Below are positions 10,544-21,099 of a stretch of 64,000 nucleotides of DNA, in pieces (within the stretch, counting starts at the first letter, position 1; every line of letters starts with the position of its first letter). The position numbers and the translations under genes were made by a program. This stretch comes from Psococerastis gibbosa (lineage: Eukaryota; Arthropoda; Insecta; Psocodea; Psocidae): contig OZ020487.1 of NCBI GenBank assembly GCA_963971405.1, positions 44,117,039 to 44,181,038 on the forward strand, in the 5' to 3' direction. The notes below the pieces were generated by a model. The model did not search any database. It worked only from the letters and a program-made list of their open reading frames with translations, and was not told where the DNA came from.

Positions 10544-10709
10544 CAAGGCCGTAGCCAGGATTTTTTTCAGGGGGGGGGGCTCAGAAATGTCATTGGATAT
10601 TACATAGTGGTTTTTATTTTTCCTCTCAAAATCCGATTCTATCTAGTATCATTTCATTTCGGGGGGTGGTAGAACACCCATGAACCCCCCCCCCTTGGCT
10701 ACGGCCTTG
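10544..10709. mobile_element. hAT-type MITE with near-perfect target duplication
   Basis: Ends CAAGGCCGTAGCCA / TGGCTACGGCCTTG are perfect 14-bp inverted repeats. The flanks CTTATATA (left) and GTTATATA (right) agree at 7 of 8 positions. Poly-G at 10570-10579 and poly-C at 10685-10694 lie just inside the TIRs. Confidence 0.8.
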
Positions 10710-11365
10710 GTTATATACGCATTTAGCCACCATATTTTCGGTACCCGCCACCTACGACCCCGCTAGTGGCGCTAGTAGCATGCAGCTCAGCCCTAACATA
10801 GTCATATAACTCTAGTAGACTAAAATAAATGTTGTTGTCTGATGGCGAAAAAAGCAACTGAACATTTTGAATTAAATTAGCATTAGGCTATACCAGAGTG
10901 TCTGAATCAGTTTTCTTCGTTTTATTAGTAGCATAATACTGTATCTACTTTCTATTATAGCCAGTTTTCTTGTCATAATTTAACTGTTTTCCCATATCAT
11001 ATGTAGACTGTAGTTGGGTTGTTATAATTAATTGAACTCACTCCAATGCACTTTTCACTGCACTTCGGGCCAATCTTTCTTGATTGTGCATCTATTGTAG
11101 GTAGTAGGCGTTAGCGGTCCGGTTCTTTGCTAATTAATGGTTATATTCATATGAGAAAACGATTGGAACGATTGTGTGAAACGGGACAAACTACAATTAA
11201 AAATAACACTATTGCACTTAATTTGAAATTTAATTTTGAATTTTGAATTTTTATTTGTCTTTACGCTAATTTTACTTTTATGTTTGTAAAGGGGGCCCAA
11301 GGCCCCCCTCCATTTGTGAATTTAAATATTGTAATGTTGTTTTTCAATAAATTAGAATTTGAACA

Positions 11366-11580
11366 CTATTAAATAAATAAAGAAACATTGACTTTCTGTT
11401 CTATTAATAACTAAGCCAACCTAGCGGAGTTAGGGCTATAAAGCCCTCTCTTTACCTCAAGTAGGAAGACCCGGGACTGCCTGTTTTACATGGCCAGAAA
11501 ATGTAGCAAGTGTGGGACTCGAACCAACAACCTTTCGGGTGAATATCAGAGTCTGTACCACTACTCTACATGTCCTGACT
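11366..11580 (-). mobile_element. tRNA-Glu-derived SINE (SINE-A)
   Basis: On the - strand the head reads GACATGTAGAGTAGTGGTAC, then TTCACCCGAAAGG and GGTTCGAGTCCCACAC, giving an A box, a Glu-like anticodon region and a B box. The body has AGAGAGGGCTTTATAGCCC and AACTCCGCTAGGTTGGCTTA, and the tail is ATTTATTT repeats. Other copies: 12550-13158, 14490-14683, 23364-23752, 31490-31695, 36484-36560, 45551-45765, 50490-50706, 60440-60620. Confidence 0.85.
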
Positions 11581-11659
11581 ATTCTATTCTGTCATTAAAG
11601 TAGTTGAGCTTCAGAGTATTGTCTTATGGACTCAGAGGCGAAGACGCGAAAATCCCTTA

Positions 11660-12042
11660 GGCGCCCATTCCATTGACCGGCTAGGGCTATTTTCAAAACG
11701 GTGACGTGGTAGCAGACACTCAAGACTTGGGTAGCGTCTCCACCGATCTCGCATTGCAGATTGCAAGTGACATTGATGGAAATGTTTGTTTTTCTTTTTA
11801 TAGAAATCTATTAAAATGTTTGTAATTAACATATCCCATGAAGCCATTTTTTAATTTTAGTTCGTTTGTTTGTGATTTTATTGTATGATCATTGATCAAT
11901 TTTAACTATGGCATAGAGGAAAATAAACATTTCCGGCAATTCTGCAATGCGAGGTGGGTGGAAACGCTACCTAATTCTTGAATGTCTGCTACCACGTCAT
12001 CGTTGTTGGAAATAGCCCTAGCCGGTCAATGGAATGGGCGCC
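11660..12042. mobile_element. M-type MITE, full copy (M2)
   Basis: 383 bp, ends GGCGCCCATTCCATTGACCG and complement, preceded by TTA and followed by TAA. Each arm contains GACGTGGTAGCAGACA, and further in a second inverted pair GTCTCCACCGATCTCGCATT. The centre includes TTGATCAATGATCA. Non-coding; the 71- and 160-codon frames across it are palindrome by-products. Confidence 0.9.
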
Positions 12043-12263
12043 TAAACAGTACCTGCAATTGGTGAAGATGGAAGCGCGTAATGGCGACTGAATAGATAGA
12101 GGACTGAGTTTCAAACGAGATAATAAGAAAACAGCCATTTCGGTGCAGGGCACTCTTTTGCCTTGGGGGGTTGGCGAACTGGCCCCGAAGGCGGAGGGAC
12201 TCAATGAAGAGTCAATGCCATAAGGATGCAGAAGGCAACGGGAAACAATTGCAATACAATTCC

Positions 12264-12392
12264 TTATTCCACCGACGTCAATAGTGATTAATGAAGTGAT
12301 TGACGTGGTAGCAGACATTAAAGACAGTCTCAAAATGTCTGCTACCACGTCAATATCACCAACATTATCACTATTGACGTCTAATAACCGCC
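12264..12392. mobile_element. Small palindromic MITE, P-type (P2), inside SINE-F
   Basis: Arms ATTCCACCGACGTCAATAGT and near-complement, with GACGTGGTAGCAGACATTAA on the left arm and its complement on the right. The outermost GGCGG is present only on the right end (ACCGCC), so the left tip has been lost or altered. Confidence 0.8.
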
Positions 12393-12549
12393 TAATATAG
12401 TCATCATGACTACAATTACCATGATGATCGCCAATTTTTGTAAAAAGAAGCATTTGAAGGAGAAGAAGCAAACTATTCTACAAACTTCAAAAACGCCCCA
12501 TATATATGGTGTATTTGGGGGTTACGTATGGTGCCCCTGCAATATTGTA

Positions 12550-13158
12550 AACATATTAATAAATAAATAAATATTGACTTTTTGTTCTATTCTATTACTA
12601 TGGTGCCCATTCCATTGACCGGCTAGGGCTATTTCCAACAACGGTGACGTGGTAGCAGACATTGAAGACATAGGTGGCGTTTCCATCGACCTCGCATTGC
12701 AGAATTGCCGGAAATGTTTATTTTCCTCTATGCCATAGTTAAAATTGATCAATGATCATACAGTAAAATCACAAACAAATAAACTAATATTAAAAAATGG
12801 CGTCATGGGATATGTTAAGTAGGCCTACAAACATTTTAATAGATTTCTATAAAAAGAAAAATTCTAATTTCCGTCAATGTCATTTGCATTCTGCAATGCG
12901 AGGTCGGTGGAAACCTTACCTAAGTCTTGAATGTCTTCTACCACGTCACCGTTGTTGGAAATAGCCCTAGCCGGTCAATGGAATGGGCGCCTAAGCCAAC
13001 CTAGCCCTCTCTTACACTCAACTAGGAAACCCCTGCTTTACGTGCCCTCCGAAGCATGTAAATGAAAAATGTAGCAAGTGTGGGATTCGATCCAACAACT
13101 TTTCGGGTGAAAGTTGGAGTCTGTATCACTACTTTACATACCCCGAATGTCCTGAACG
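12550..13158 (-). mobile_element. SINE-A copy split by M-type MITE
   Basis: The tail (AATAAATAAATAAATATTGA) and promoter-distal body lie left of M3, and the tRNA-Glu-like head lies at the right end (complement of GGATTCGATCCAAC at 13083-13098). The join ATTACTA / TAAGCCAACCTAG fits intact SINE-A copies with one TA(A) in common. Confidence 0.8.
12602..12991. mobile_element. M-type MITE, full copy (M3)
   Basis: 390 bp; left end GGTGCCCATTCCATTGACCG, right end complement of GGCGCCCATTCCATTGACCG. It contains both shells of inverted repeats described for M2 and is inserted in a SINE-A copy. Confidence 0.9.
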
Positions 13159-13165
13159 TGTGTCA

Positions 13166-13300
13166 GGTGGGGTTTCCACATACGTCAGTAATCAATAGTA
13201 AATGTGGTTTTGACGTGGTAGCAGACATTAAAGACATACTAAAAATGTCTGCTACCACGTCAAAACCACATTTACTATTGACGTACGTGTAAACCCCGCC
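13166..13300. mobile_element. Small palindromic MITE, P-type (P3)
   Basis: 135-bp palindrome with ends GGTGGGGTTTCCACATACGT and near-complement; each arm carries GACGTGGTAGCAGACATT or its complement and the centre is almost loop-free. It abuts the 5' end of the SINE-A copy and is followed by TAAGG. Confidence 0.85.
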
Positions 13301-13319
13301 TAAGGACGTTTTATGAACC

Positions 13320-13560
13320 TAGACCTACTTGGTCTTTTGTCCAATGCCAATGACCCCATGGATTTCGGACATTATTTACATATATTGTTTCTGTAAGAGT
13401 TTTGTTCCATTAGCAAACTACCAAACGTCCTCGATGTCAACCTACACCGGCTACAAGCGATAATGGACAAGCTGTGACAAGCTTACCATTGGTGCAGTGT
13501 AACAGGTGGAACCATGACTTAACCAAGTACAGATACGAGTCTATATTATTATGTATTGTA
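13320..13560 (-). repeat. Repeat family E copy, longest in the window
   Basis: In complement it holds the blocks GGTAAGCTTGTCACAGCTTG, AGCCGGTGTAGGTTGACATC, ACGTTTGGTAGTTTGC and AATCCATGGGGTCATTGGCA in the order seen elsewhere, preceded by a block related to 20740-20800 (AACTTAACCAAGTAC). Non-coding; superfamily unknown. Confidence 0.5.
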
Positions 13561-13829
13561 AATATACTCTAACCAATAAATTATATTCAAGCGAAAGTTT
13601 TATTACAATAAAATCAAGCCTAGTCATAATACGCGTGTAAGGCCCATATATGTAGTGATCGCATCGTTAGTTCTTCAGTTTTGCATGCATGAATGATTTC
13701 ATATAGTCTGCTCTATACTGGACGTAAGAGGATGTATTCTATACGGAAGTACAGTATCTCCACTGGCCATCACATAAATGGGTTGTTTAATTCGGCGGAA
13801 TTATTTGGTGGAACCTTATTAAGGTAGTA

Positions 13830-14076
13830 GTAGTAGTATGGTTTGACACAGTCCCAGGCCACGGTGTGGGCCCATAGGACTCCAGTGGACCTCCTGATTA
13901 TAGTGGATTCCGAACCACTTGGGAAACACAGTGAAGTCACACGATTAGTTCGGAGGTGACCAGGACAAGTCCTACCATGTTTCCCAACCGGCACTGTGCA
14001 CACGACCAATTTATCTGCAGCTTTGAACCTGCTCTGGTCCGCTGGATTCAACTTGGTATGGCGGCCGGCAGATTAA
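13830..14076 (-). mobile_element. 5S rRNA-derived SINE, full copy with 12-bp target duplication
   Basis: On the - strand it begins GCCGGCCGCCATACCAAGTT and GAATCCAGCGG, close to the 5' end of 5S rRNA, and ends in TACTACTAC repeats. ATTAAGGTAGTA occurs immediately before and after (13817-13828 region and 14073-14084 region), a 12-bp target duplication of the LINE-mediated type. The 93-codon frame on the - strand is not a gene; it recurs with each SINE copy. Confidence 0.8.
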
Positions 14077-14129
14077 GGTAGTATGTGTATGAGAGTTTTT
14101 CCGAATAGGGTCGAGCCTGCGTCCCCAAA

Positions 14130-14480
14130 ACCGTCATCTTCTTCTTCTTCTACTTCCTCTTCCCTCTTAGTGCCGCGTGCGCAGCGTGAGGGGGTCACCC
14201 CGTACCCATTTCATGAACTCGCCCCGGCCGGACGTTATAACGCCTTGAGCTCGACCATTGTTTTCCCTCTTGCTCCGGCGAGTTGTTCAAATCTTTCCTC
14301 AAGGGTTGTCCTTGATCTGCCGATGGGCCTTCTACCTTGTGGCCTTGCTTCCGCCAACCTCCAGATGGTCCTATTCTCCGTATTTCGATTGATTTGAATC
14401 CAGCTATAGCCAACATTCCGGTTGCGCTGATGCGTAAAAAATAGATTAGGTAACATACTCGTATAGTTAGTTTTGGAACA
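14130..14480 (-). mobile_element. LINE 3' fragment, same family as 16865-17205
   Basis: Frames on the - strand contain WRLAEARPQGRRPIGR, TTLEERFEQLAGARGKT and, after a frame change, DPLTLR, the C-terminal region of an RTE/R1-like LINE RT. It ends in an AAGAAGAAGAAG-type tail. The + strand copy at 16865-17205 carries the same sequence. Confidence 0.65.
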
Positions 14481-14489
14481 CACACATTA

Positions 14490-14683
14490 AATAAAAAAAA
14501 TTAATATTGACGTTTTGTTCCTCTAGCGGAGTTAGGGCTCACTTACACTCAACTAGGAAAGCCCCGGGCCGCCTGTTTTAGATGCTCTCCGAAGCATGCC
14601 CAGAAAATGTATCAAGTGGGCGACTCGAACCAACAACCTTTCGGGTGAAAGTCGGAGTCTGTACCACTACTCTACATGTCCTC
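14490..14683 (-). mobile_element. SINE-A copy
   Basis: It contains complements of the Glu-like head (GGTTCGAGTCGCCC at 14619-14632 in reverse) and of the AACTCCGCTAG body, with an ATTAATTT-rich tail. The central GGGCTTTATAGCCC is partly deleted. Confidence 0.75.
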
Positions 14684-14980
14684 ACATTGTTCTTCTAATG
14701 GCAATGAAAAAAAAGCATACACAAGCGTATATTGGACCCCAAGCGTGAACCTATATTATACCCCATGCATTTTTTGTGGAAGCGGGGGGGGGGGAGGGGG
14801 GAGTTCACCCCCTGGCTATGGCATTGTGAGAGCCAGGGCCAGGTCCTATGAGGTGGCAAGGATCTTTGATGCTCCCACGTCAAGGTGTCGTGCGAAGAGA
14901 GGTCGCAGTGGGTCATGTGCAAGGAAAATGTGCGATTGTATAGTGATGATTATTTTCTGAAGTTTTATATGTTTTATACA

Positions 14981-15190
14981 GTCGCGGAATAGTTCAGTTA
15001 GTAGAGAACTAGGCAGTGAAACGGAAGGTCGAGGTTCGAGATGATCGTGATTTAACATTAAAAAAAAAAATTCAGCCTGGCCTGTGTCAACCCAATACCT
15101 CAATGGGTTCACCGGTAGACGTGGCTGCATCACCAAAGTATTGTAGGTACCGAATAGCCTTTATTGCTTCAGAGACAACAAGTACAATAC
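14981..15190 (+). mobile_element. tRNA-headed SINE, different family
   Basis: GTCGCGGAATAGTTCAGTTA, GTAGAGAACTAGGCAGTG and GTCGAGGTTCGAGATG give plausible A and B boxes at tRNA spacing. A poly-A of 11 follows within 25 bp, then GCCTGTGTCAACCCAATACC and GGTTCACCGGTAGACG. Only one copy was noticed, so family status is inferred. Confidence 0.45.
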
Positions 15191-15259
15191 AAGTATTCAC
15201 AACTATTGAAAAAATATATAATTATTATTATTTAATTGCTAATGCAATTTATTAATTGG

Positions 15260-16860
15260 TACCTGCTCAGTTATTGTTCATGCAGACTACAATGCTCATT
15301 GATAGGTATACGAGGAAAATGTTTGTTAATTATCGTACAGGTACTGCCATGTATGTCAGAAGAGAAGTTATTTAACTACCGTGCTCTTGTAGTCCTTTGA
15401 TAATACGTACAATACAATACGATAAGCTTAAGTATGAGTAAATAAACAAATAATTACTTTTTCTTCTATTACTATCCCAATCTAGCGATGTTATCTATGG
15501 CTAGCTAAAAGCTATAAAGCCCAGTTACTTGATTAATTTTTTAATTTTAATTAATTAAATGATTAATTATACTGAGATACGTGCTCCCTAACATAATATT
15601 TAATTGAGATACGGGCTGTCGAGCGAGCGAAGTTTTGTGTGAAACTTTGAAAGACTAGCCACACTTGAGATACGAGGAACCACCAACTGCGACAGCGCTG
15701 CACCCGAACCACCCAGCTTACTGCGCCAAAAACGAGTGAAAGAAAAGCAGTGACTAAAATAAATTTTCAATAGCATTTAAAGTGTGTGTAAGTTACATTT
15801 TCGTGAGCGAAATACATATATGTACTATGTGTACACTTTATAAAACCATTTTTTTTGCTTTTTATTCTCTTTTATTATGCTTTTATGAAATATTTGTCAA
15901 ATTTAAATACATTTTTCTTCTTTACAAAAAAAAATTATTAGAGGTAGGTAGCATTATTGGGGCTGGAACGGACTAATGGCATTTCAAATAATTCTAATGG
16001 GGAAAATCCCATTGAAATACGAGCAAATTGACATACGATTAAGGTTACGGAACTAATTAAAATCGTATCTCGAGGTATCGAGGTATTAAAAGGGAGAAGT
16101 TGCGGGGGGCCTGAGAAAATTGAGACTTACCATTTGGCCATGGGGGGGGGGGGGGGTCCGGAGCCCGCGGATAAGTATTGCAGTGGCGCATATACGGGGG
16201 GGGGGCAGTAAATACGTACAGTATGTAGTAGATTGCAGTATTTCTGGGGCTCTAAAAACATTATTTTCGATACAAAACCGCCCAACTGACTTAGCGGAAT
16301 AATAGAATATACTGTGTATAGTGGGAATTTTACATTTCAATCTAAATTTATATTTCACCCAAAATGTCACACTTTGCCATAAGATAGTGATGAGCCCCTC
16401 ATTAGAAAGGTGAATTTAACACAGTTATTAGTAAAAGAGTACTAATACAATTAATGATAAGTTACAAGTGATAGTTCACATTAATGGACTGTCAGTCAAT
16501 GACTACTAATGTGCGACAAAACTTGTCCAGTAGGTAATATAAACAACTATACAATTAGTAAAACTGCGACAACTATCGGCCGTCATTACCTTGTCGCAGA
16601 TGTGAGAGAGTTGTCGAACCTTTCCATCCTGGAATTATAGCATGATTTGTTTTAACGGTGATTAATACGATGTAATAGTAAGTATAACACGAGCATACCA
16701 CTTATTTCATTAAATTTTTATTTTCTTGCGTATGTTCCCACGGTTCGTGAAATTGGCTTATAGCCGCGATTGAAAGCAAAGAAATACATTGAAATTTAGA
16801 AAAGCATTTCTGCTAATTAAAAGGCTGCTTCTCGCGGCTCTACAAGGTGAGACCGAATCC
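15260..16860. other. AT-rich intergenic stretch with poly-G runs and a SINE-A tail
   Basis: A decayed SINE-A 3' tail (-) lies at about 15435-15530. Poly-G runs at 16142-16156 and 16196-16206 resemble those inside hAT-type MITEs, but I cannot define both ends. No gene was recognised. Confidence 0.5.
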
Positions 16861-16864
16861 GAAA

Positions 16865-17205
16865 TGACCGCATCAGACAAACCTGCAAGTGGATTCAATA
16901 GAGAGAAGAATGGAGAACAAACAGCTGCAATGGTTCGGCCACGTCCAAAGGACAGACGAGAATAGGACCACCCGGAGGTTGGCGGAAGCAAGGCCACAAG
17001 GTCGAAACCCATTGGCAGACCGAGGACAACCCTCGTGGAAAGAATCGAACAACTCGCCGGAGCAAGAAGAAAAACAATAGCCGAGCTAAAGGCGTTAGCG
17101 TCCGACCGGGGCCAGTACAAGAAATGGGGCGACCCCCTCACGCTGCGCACGCGGCTCTAAGAGGGAAGAGGAAGGAGAAGAATAAGAAGAAGAAGAAAAT
17201 GGACT
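16865..17205 (+). mobile_element. LINE 3' fragment with AAG-rich tail
   Basis: The translation contains QLQWFGHVQRTDENRTTRRL and AEARPQGRNPL, then EQLAGARRKTIAELKAL and DPLTLRTRL in shifted frames. W(F/L)GHV.R is the signature of the C-terminus of many LINE reverse transcriptases. It ends with GAAGAATAAGAAGAAGAAG. Confidence 0.7.
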
Positions 17206-18035
17206 TGGTACAATAAATAGGTCGCGGGGGAACTTCGATTTACCCTCAAGAGGACCTACGTAACTTGTTTTTGTTAAATACGATACTACTTAATAATCAA
17301 TTGGCAAAAACCCACATGTAGGTACCTACTAGTACTTCATTAAATTATATTATTTCTCAATTTATCAATAATACATGCTCCATATGCTATACATTGGTTA
17401 TGTTTTACAGCCGATTTGACATAAATAAAAGCGATAAAACCGCGTCTTCATTGAACCTCGTAGGATTACATCCATAAGTGAAATGTCCCCAGTCGCTCGG
17501 TACAAAGAGCTCTTGTTAGAACAGACACATTGGTAACTGCAGTACTAATTGCTGCATTACACAACGAGTTTGGCTGTAAAGAAGTCGAAAACCGGACAAT
17601 TGTCAATAGATATAGGTGCAGGTACGACCAGCATGCGCTTTCAATGCCGGAGCTTGCTACAGAACACATTCACACTATCAAGGTTTCTTTCTTGTCTTCA
17701 CTTTCAGTAGGTACCGTCACAAATTAAGGTAGGTTTTATGAGATGCCTGTTTCCATTCGCGTACCTTGTGGAAACAGTGCTGGCGTAGCCAGAGAGGGGG
17801 GGGGGGTCTGGAATTAGAGAAATATTTGTCAACATTTTCACCATTTGTTGCTGCCCTAATGAATTTGGCTTGATATTTTCTATACAACAAAAAGCGTAAG
17901 AATTCTGCCTTCAAATCAAAACGCGATCCTAAAATTTCGCGTGGCTTTCCCGAGACATGGAAGGGCTTGTTAAGGTGGGGGTCCCTGGGACCGATGAAGA
18001 GTAAGAATAATAAGAATAATATAAATATAAACAAT

Positions 18036-18165
18036 AAGATAAGAAGAACAAGAAGAGGAAGGAGAAGAATAAGAGGAAGGAGAAGAAGAAGAGGAAGGAG
18101 AAGAAGAAGAAGAGGATGCAGAAGAAGAAGAGGAAGGAGGAGAAGAGGAAGCAGAAGAAGAAACT
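18036..18165 (+). repeat. Polypurine (GAA/GGA)n tract
   Basis: About 130 bp of AAGAAGAGGAAGGAG-type sequence with only a few pyrimidines. The Arg-rich and Ser-rich open frames across it are low-complexity artefacts. It may have started as a LINE/SINE AAG tail. Confidence 0.8.
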
Positions 18166-18239
18166 ATATTGTGAACCAATTTAACGGAAAGATTTTCCGT
18201 CAGTAACAAGCCACGGGACGTCAATAAAAAACGTAAAAT

Positions 18240-18580
18240 GAGGTGTGTAACCTTTGAATGTGCAACAACTTCTAAAAGTTGCGACAAAATTCTTTTTGTA
18301 ATTTGATTTTGCCATAAGCCTCAATACTGTTTTAAAATTATTTTTAATTACGTATTACTTTAAAATGATATTTTTCTATAAATCATGGAGAATATATATA
18401 TTAAATTATATGCAGCGAAATGAGGTCCAGGCATAGTAAAAATATTATAAAAAATATAAAAAGAATTAATTAGATGCTAAGCGCTTAGTTTCCACATGCA
18501 AACGGCGGCCATTTTGAATAATATGGATATCGGTTTGTCGTCAGCGAACCTAGTGACCAAAACTGTCCCTACAGAACCTC
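18240..18580 (-). mobile_element. GAGGTTC-family MITE, antisense copy
   Basis: The right end GTCCCTACAGAACCTC and the interior (CGGTTTGTCGTCAGCGAACC, ATGCAGCGAAATGAGGTCCA) match 8402-8738 in reverse. The left 80 bp is diverged. It directly abuts the palindrome starting at about 18583. Confidence 0.75.
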
Positions 18581-18582
18581 AT

Positions 18583-18791
18583 TTCATCGATGTCGTTTTT
18601 CAATGTGAATGTGCATGACGTGGTAGCAGACATCATTAATAAATCTCTACCATATTATAACTTAATTTATAATAGATAAGTTAAGTATCTACATTATAGT
18701 CTCATTAAAATATGGCAGAGACTTATTAATGATGACTGCTACCACGTCATGCACATTCACATTGAAAAACGACGTCGATGGAATACCCGCC
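18583..18791. mobile_element. Palindromic MITE, P-type with spacer core (P4)
   Basis: Arms of about 75 bp: TCGTTTTTCAATGTGAATGT, then GCATGACGTGGTAGCAGACA on the left and complements on the right, ending GGAATACCCGCC followed by TAA. The core TACCATATTATAACTTAATT ... GATAAGTTAAGTATCTACAT is the same sequence as in the 43688-44246 elements. It combines the arm motif of P1-P3 with the core of P5-P7. Confidence 0.8.
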
Positions 18792-19089
18792 TAAATAAAT
18801 AATTAATACATAAATACGTAATAACTACATCGTATATTGTTGAAATTTATCATGATACATGACTTCAGTGGAATCTCAAAACTAAATACACCGTTAGATC
18901 ATATGTTGGGATGTTACTATTACTGTTACTATTCACGTCATTCATTTAATTTTTTTTATTTCACAATTAAAAAGTACTGTGGTGCCATCGGCCCACCACC
19001 CAATAGTCAAGTTACACGCTGCGCCAAATAACAACAATGCGTGACATTAGCCTCTTAAGGAGGGCTATACCTGAAAATCCTGTGACATT

Positions 19090-19190
19090 GGTTTGGCAAG
19101 AGCATTTCCCTTCTAGAACAGTTGTCTCCAACGTCCAAATTATAAAGATTACCAGTCTTCGATGGAAGAGGCATTTAAAGAAGAAACAGT
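19090..19190 (+). mobile_element. LINE 3'-terminal fragment (SINE-F partner family)
   Basis: GAACAGTTGTCTCCAACGTC, then AAGATTACCAGTCTTCGATG and AAGAGGCATTTAAAGAAGAA align with the end of the LINE fragment at 42490-42982. Only the last 100 bp is present. Confidence 0.6.
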
Positions 19191-19379
19191 AAATACAATA
19201 CACAATTTTTTCACTTGAACGTAGAAAAGAAGTTTATTGCCCATCCTAATTTAAGAAGATTTGTGCGCGGTGAACCTCGAAGATAATTCGGCCATTATCT
19301 AAAATTAGCTTCAGTTGCTTCATATCACCATGTGTGGGATCACTTAAGCAAGAGTATTGCATTCAACAAGTTCATTAAG

Positions 19380-19690
19380 TTCAGAAATCCTCAGCGAAAA
19401 TGAAGATACCTACTCCTTGGTGCTACCGCTCGTGAAGGGGCTTGGCCTGCTCTGCCACATCAAGCCAGCGCTCTCCTTCGCCAGATCCACCTCGACATCG
19501 TCCAGCCATCGCATCCGTAGTTGTCCCACTCGTCTTCTCCCTTGGGCCTTGGAGCACCTTGTGTAGGGCTGCTCTTGTAGCCCTATTGTCTGGCATTCGG
19601 TCCACGTGCCCTAGCCACCTGATGCGGACTCCCTTGATTTCGGCTACAATCGTAGGTTCTTGGAGCTCATCATTTCTACGGATGCGCCAC
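19380..19690 (-). mobile_element. LINE fragment, RT C-terminal region
   Basis: The - strand frame includes VDRMPDNRATRAALHK and GKTSGTTTDAMAGR, with WLDVAEQAKP; upstream on that strand RWLGHV is encoded. This is the LINE signature WLGHV.RM.......R...G.R. Not the same family as the 16865 fragment. Confidence 0.65.
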
Positions 19691-20060
19691 TATCTACGAT
19701 ACATTAAGGCACATTCTCATGTAGAGTACATTGTAATAATGCAAAACTATCGGTGGCAATAAATAAATAGGTCGATATTTAACGACGGGACAATTAATTA
19801 CCAAAGAACTATTCCGGTACCTATTTTAATTGATAAATAGGAACGCATGTACGAGTTCACCCGTACCGGTTCTTGCTACAGGCCCTAAGTGTTTGTAGTG
19901 GCCTATTCGAAATATAACAACATTGGTAATGACCTGCCCAATGTTATCCTTACGCAGACCTGTCTGCCCTAGTCAGGTGCATCTGATTAACCTGGTCTAC
20001 CTTGAACATGAACTCAGGAAAGTGTGAGTAATAATACAACACATGTGCACACTGAGCTTA

Positions 20061-20448
20061 GGCGCCCATTCCACCGACCGGCTAGGGCTATTTACAGAAA
20101 CGGTAACGTGGTAGCAGACATTCGAGACTTAGGTGGCGTTTCCACCGACTTCGCATTGCAGAATGCAAATGACATTGACGGAAATTAGAATTTTTCTTTT
20201 TATAGAAATCTATTAAAATGTATGTACTTAACATATCCAACGACGCCATTTTTTAATTTTAGTTTGTTTGTTTGTTTGTGATTTTACTGTATGATCATTG
20301 ATCAATTTTAACTATGGCATAGAGGAAAATAAACATTTCCGTCAATTCTGCAATGCGAGGTCGGTGGAAACCCCGCCTAAGTCCTGAATGTCTGCTACCA
20401 CGTCACCGTTTTTGTAAATAGCCCTAGCCGGTTGGTGGAATGGGCGCC
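20061..20448. mobile_element. M-type MITE, full copy (M4)
   Basis: 388 bp; ends GGCGCCCATTCCACCGACCG and GGCGCCCATTCCACCAACCG in complement, flanked by TTA and TGA. The arms pair over more than 100 bp. This is the clearest copy for the two-shell structure: outer arm to GAGACTTA, inner arm from GGTGGCGTTTCCACCGACTT. Confidence 0.9.
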
Positions 20449-20659
20449 TGAAACCAGGTGTAGTGTAGAGTATTTTGAATCCATGCAGTGGCGGCTCTTA
20501 GAGATAACATATTGTGAAACAGCATATAAAGTACAGCAAGAAAATTTGAGGAGATTTATTTGACAATTGCGAATAGCTTAGTGTAGATAGCTGGCTGGAT
20601 TGGGGGCCGGACCCCCCTCCCGAAATATTTGCAGCGTACACTAGATAGAATGGAATGGC

Positions 20660-21090
20660 CATTGGCAAACTGGTTCACCCTTCAATGTCAACCCTCACCA
20701 ACTACAAGCACTAACGACAAGCTCAGACGTGCTTACAATTGACATTGTAACAGGCGTTAGCTCAACTTAACCAAGTACGGGAACGCGTCCATGCATTAAG
20801 AAAAAAAATTAACACTCCACAGTCTACAAATTCACGCGGCAAAAATTCGATTCTTAAGTATCCGCGGAACCTACCAGATTTTCAAGGCCTACGTGGTCAG
20901 ACTGAAGATGTTGACTGCAGCTATTGACGATGCGCTTGTAACAGGACCTGGTTCACGTAAGTTGCTGCTGAACCATCATTATTTTTGAAGACTACAAAAG
21001 TAGTGCCACTGAAGACGCCGAACGGAGCTTTTGACGAAATGTTTGGAGATTCCCTTTAAAATAAACCACGGCACATTAACCCGGATTCTT
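20660..21090. repeat. Repeat family E copy followed by a GAAGA..GACGAAA-type repeat
   Basis: 20660-20800 is a diverged family E copy (antisense). 20830-21090 contains GTGCCACTGAAGACGCCGAA and TTTTGACGAAATGTTTGGAG, followed by CACGGCACATTAACCCGGAT; this is a distant relative of the TIR elements at 25552-25998 and 47568-47756. Confidence 0.45.
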
Positions 21091-21099
21091 ATACGTTTC

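Larger units (their letters stand above)
11602..12478 (+). mobile_element. SINE-F copy carrying two separate MITE insertions
   Basis: Without its two insertions this is a SINE-F copy of about 360 bp: GGACTCAGAGGCGAAGACGC, then GAAGCGCGTAATGGCGACTG, AATGAAGAGTCAATGCCATAA and a 3' end ATCATGACTACAATTACCAT with an AAGGAGAAGAAG tail. M2 (11660-12042) and P2 (12264-12392) interrupt it at two points, so both MITEs are younger than this SINE copy. Confidence 0.7.

Noticed and set aside
11516-11580. tRNA-Glu gene
   Set aside because: A and B boxes are present but there is no acceptor stem and the sequence continues into a dispersed SINE body.
13770-14051. A conserved 93-codon - strand frame recurring at 25627 and 26713
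   Set aside because: Repeated because the 5S-type SINE is repeated; it has no codon bias or domain and crosses the RNA-derived head.
17967-18287. Arg-rich (+) and Ser-rich (-) open frames
   Set aside because: Produced by the polypurine tract.
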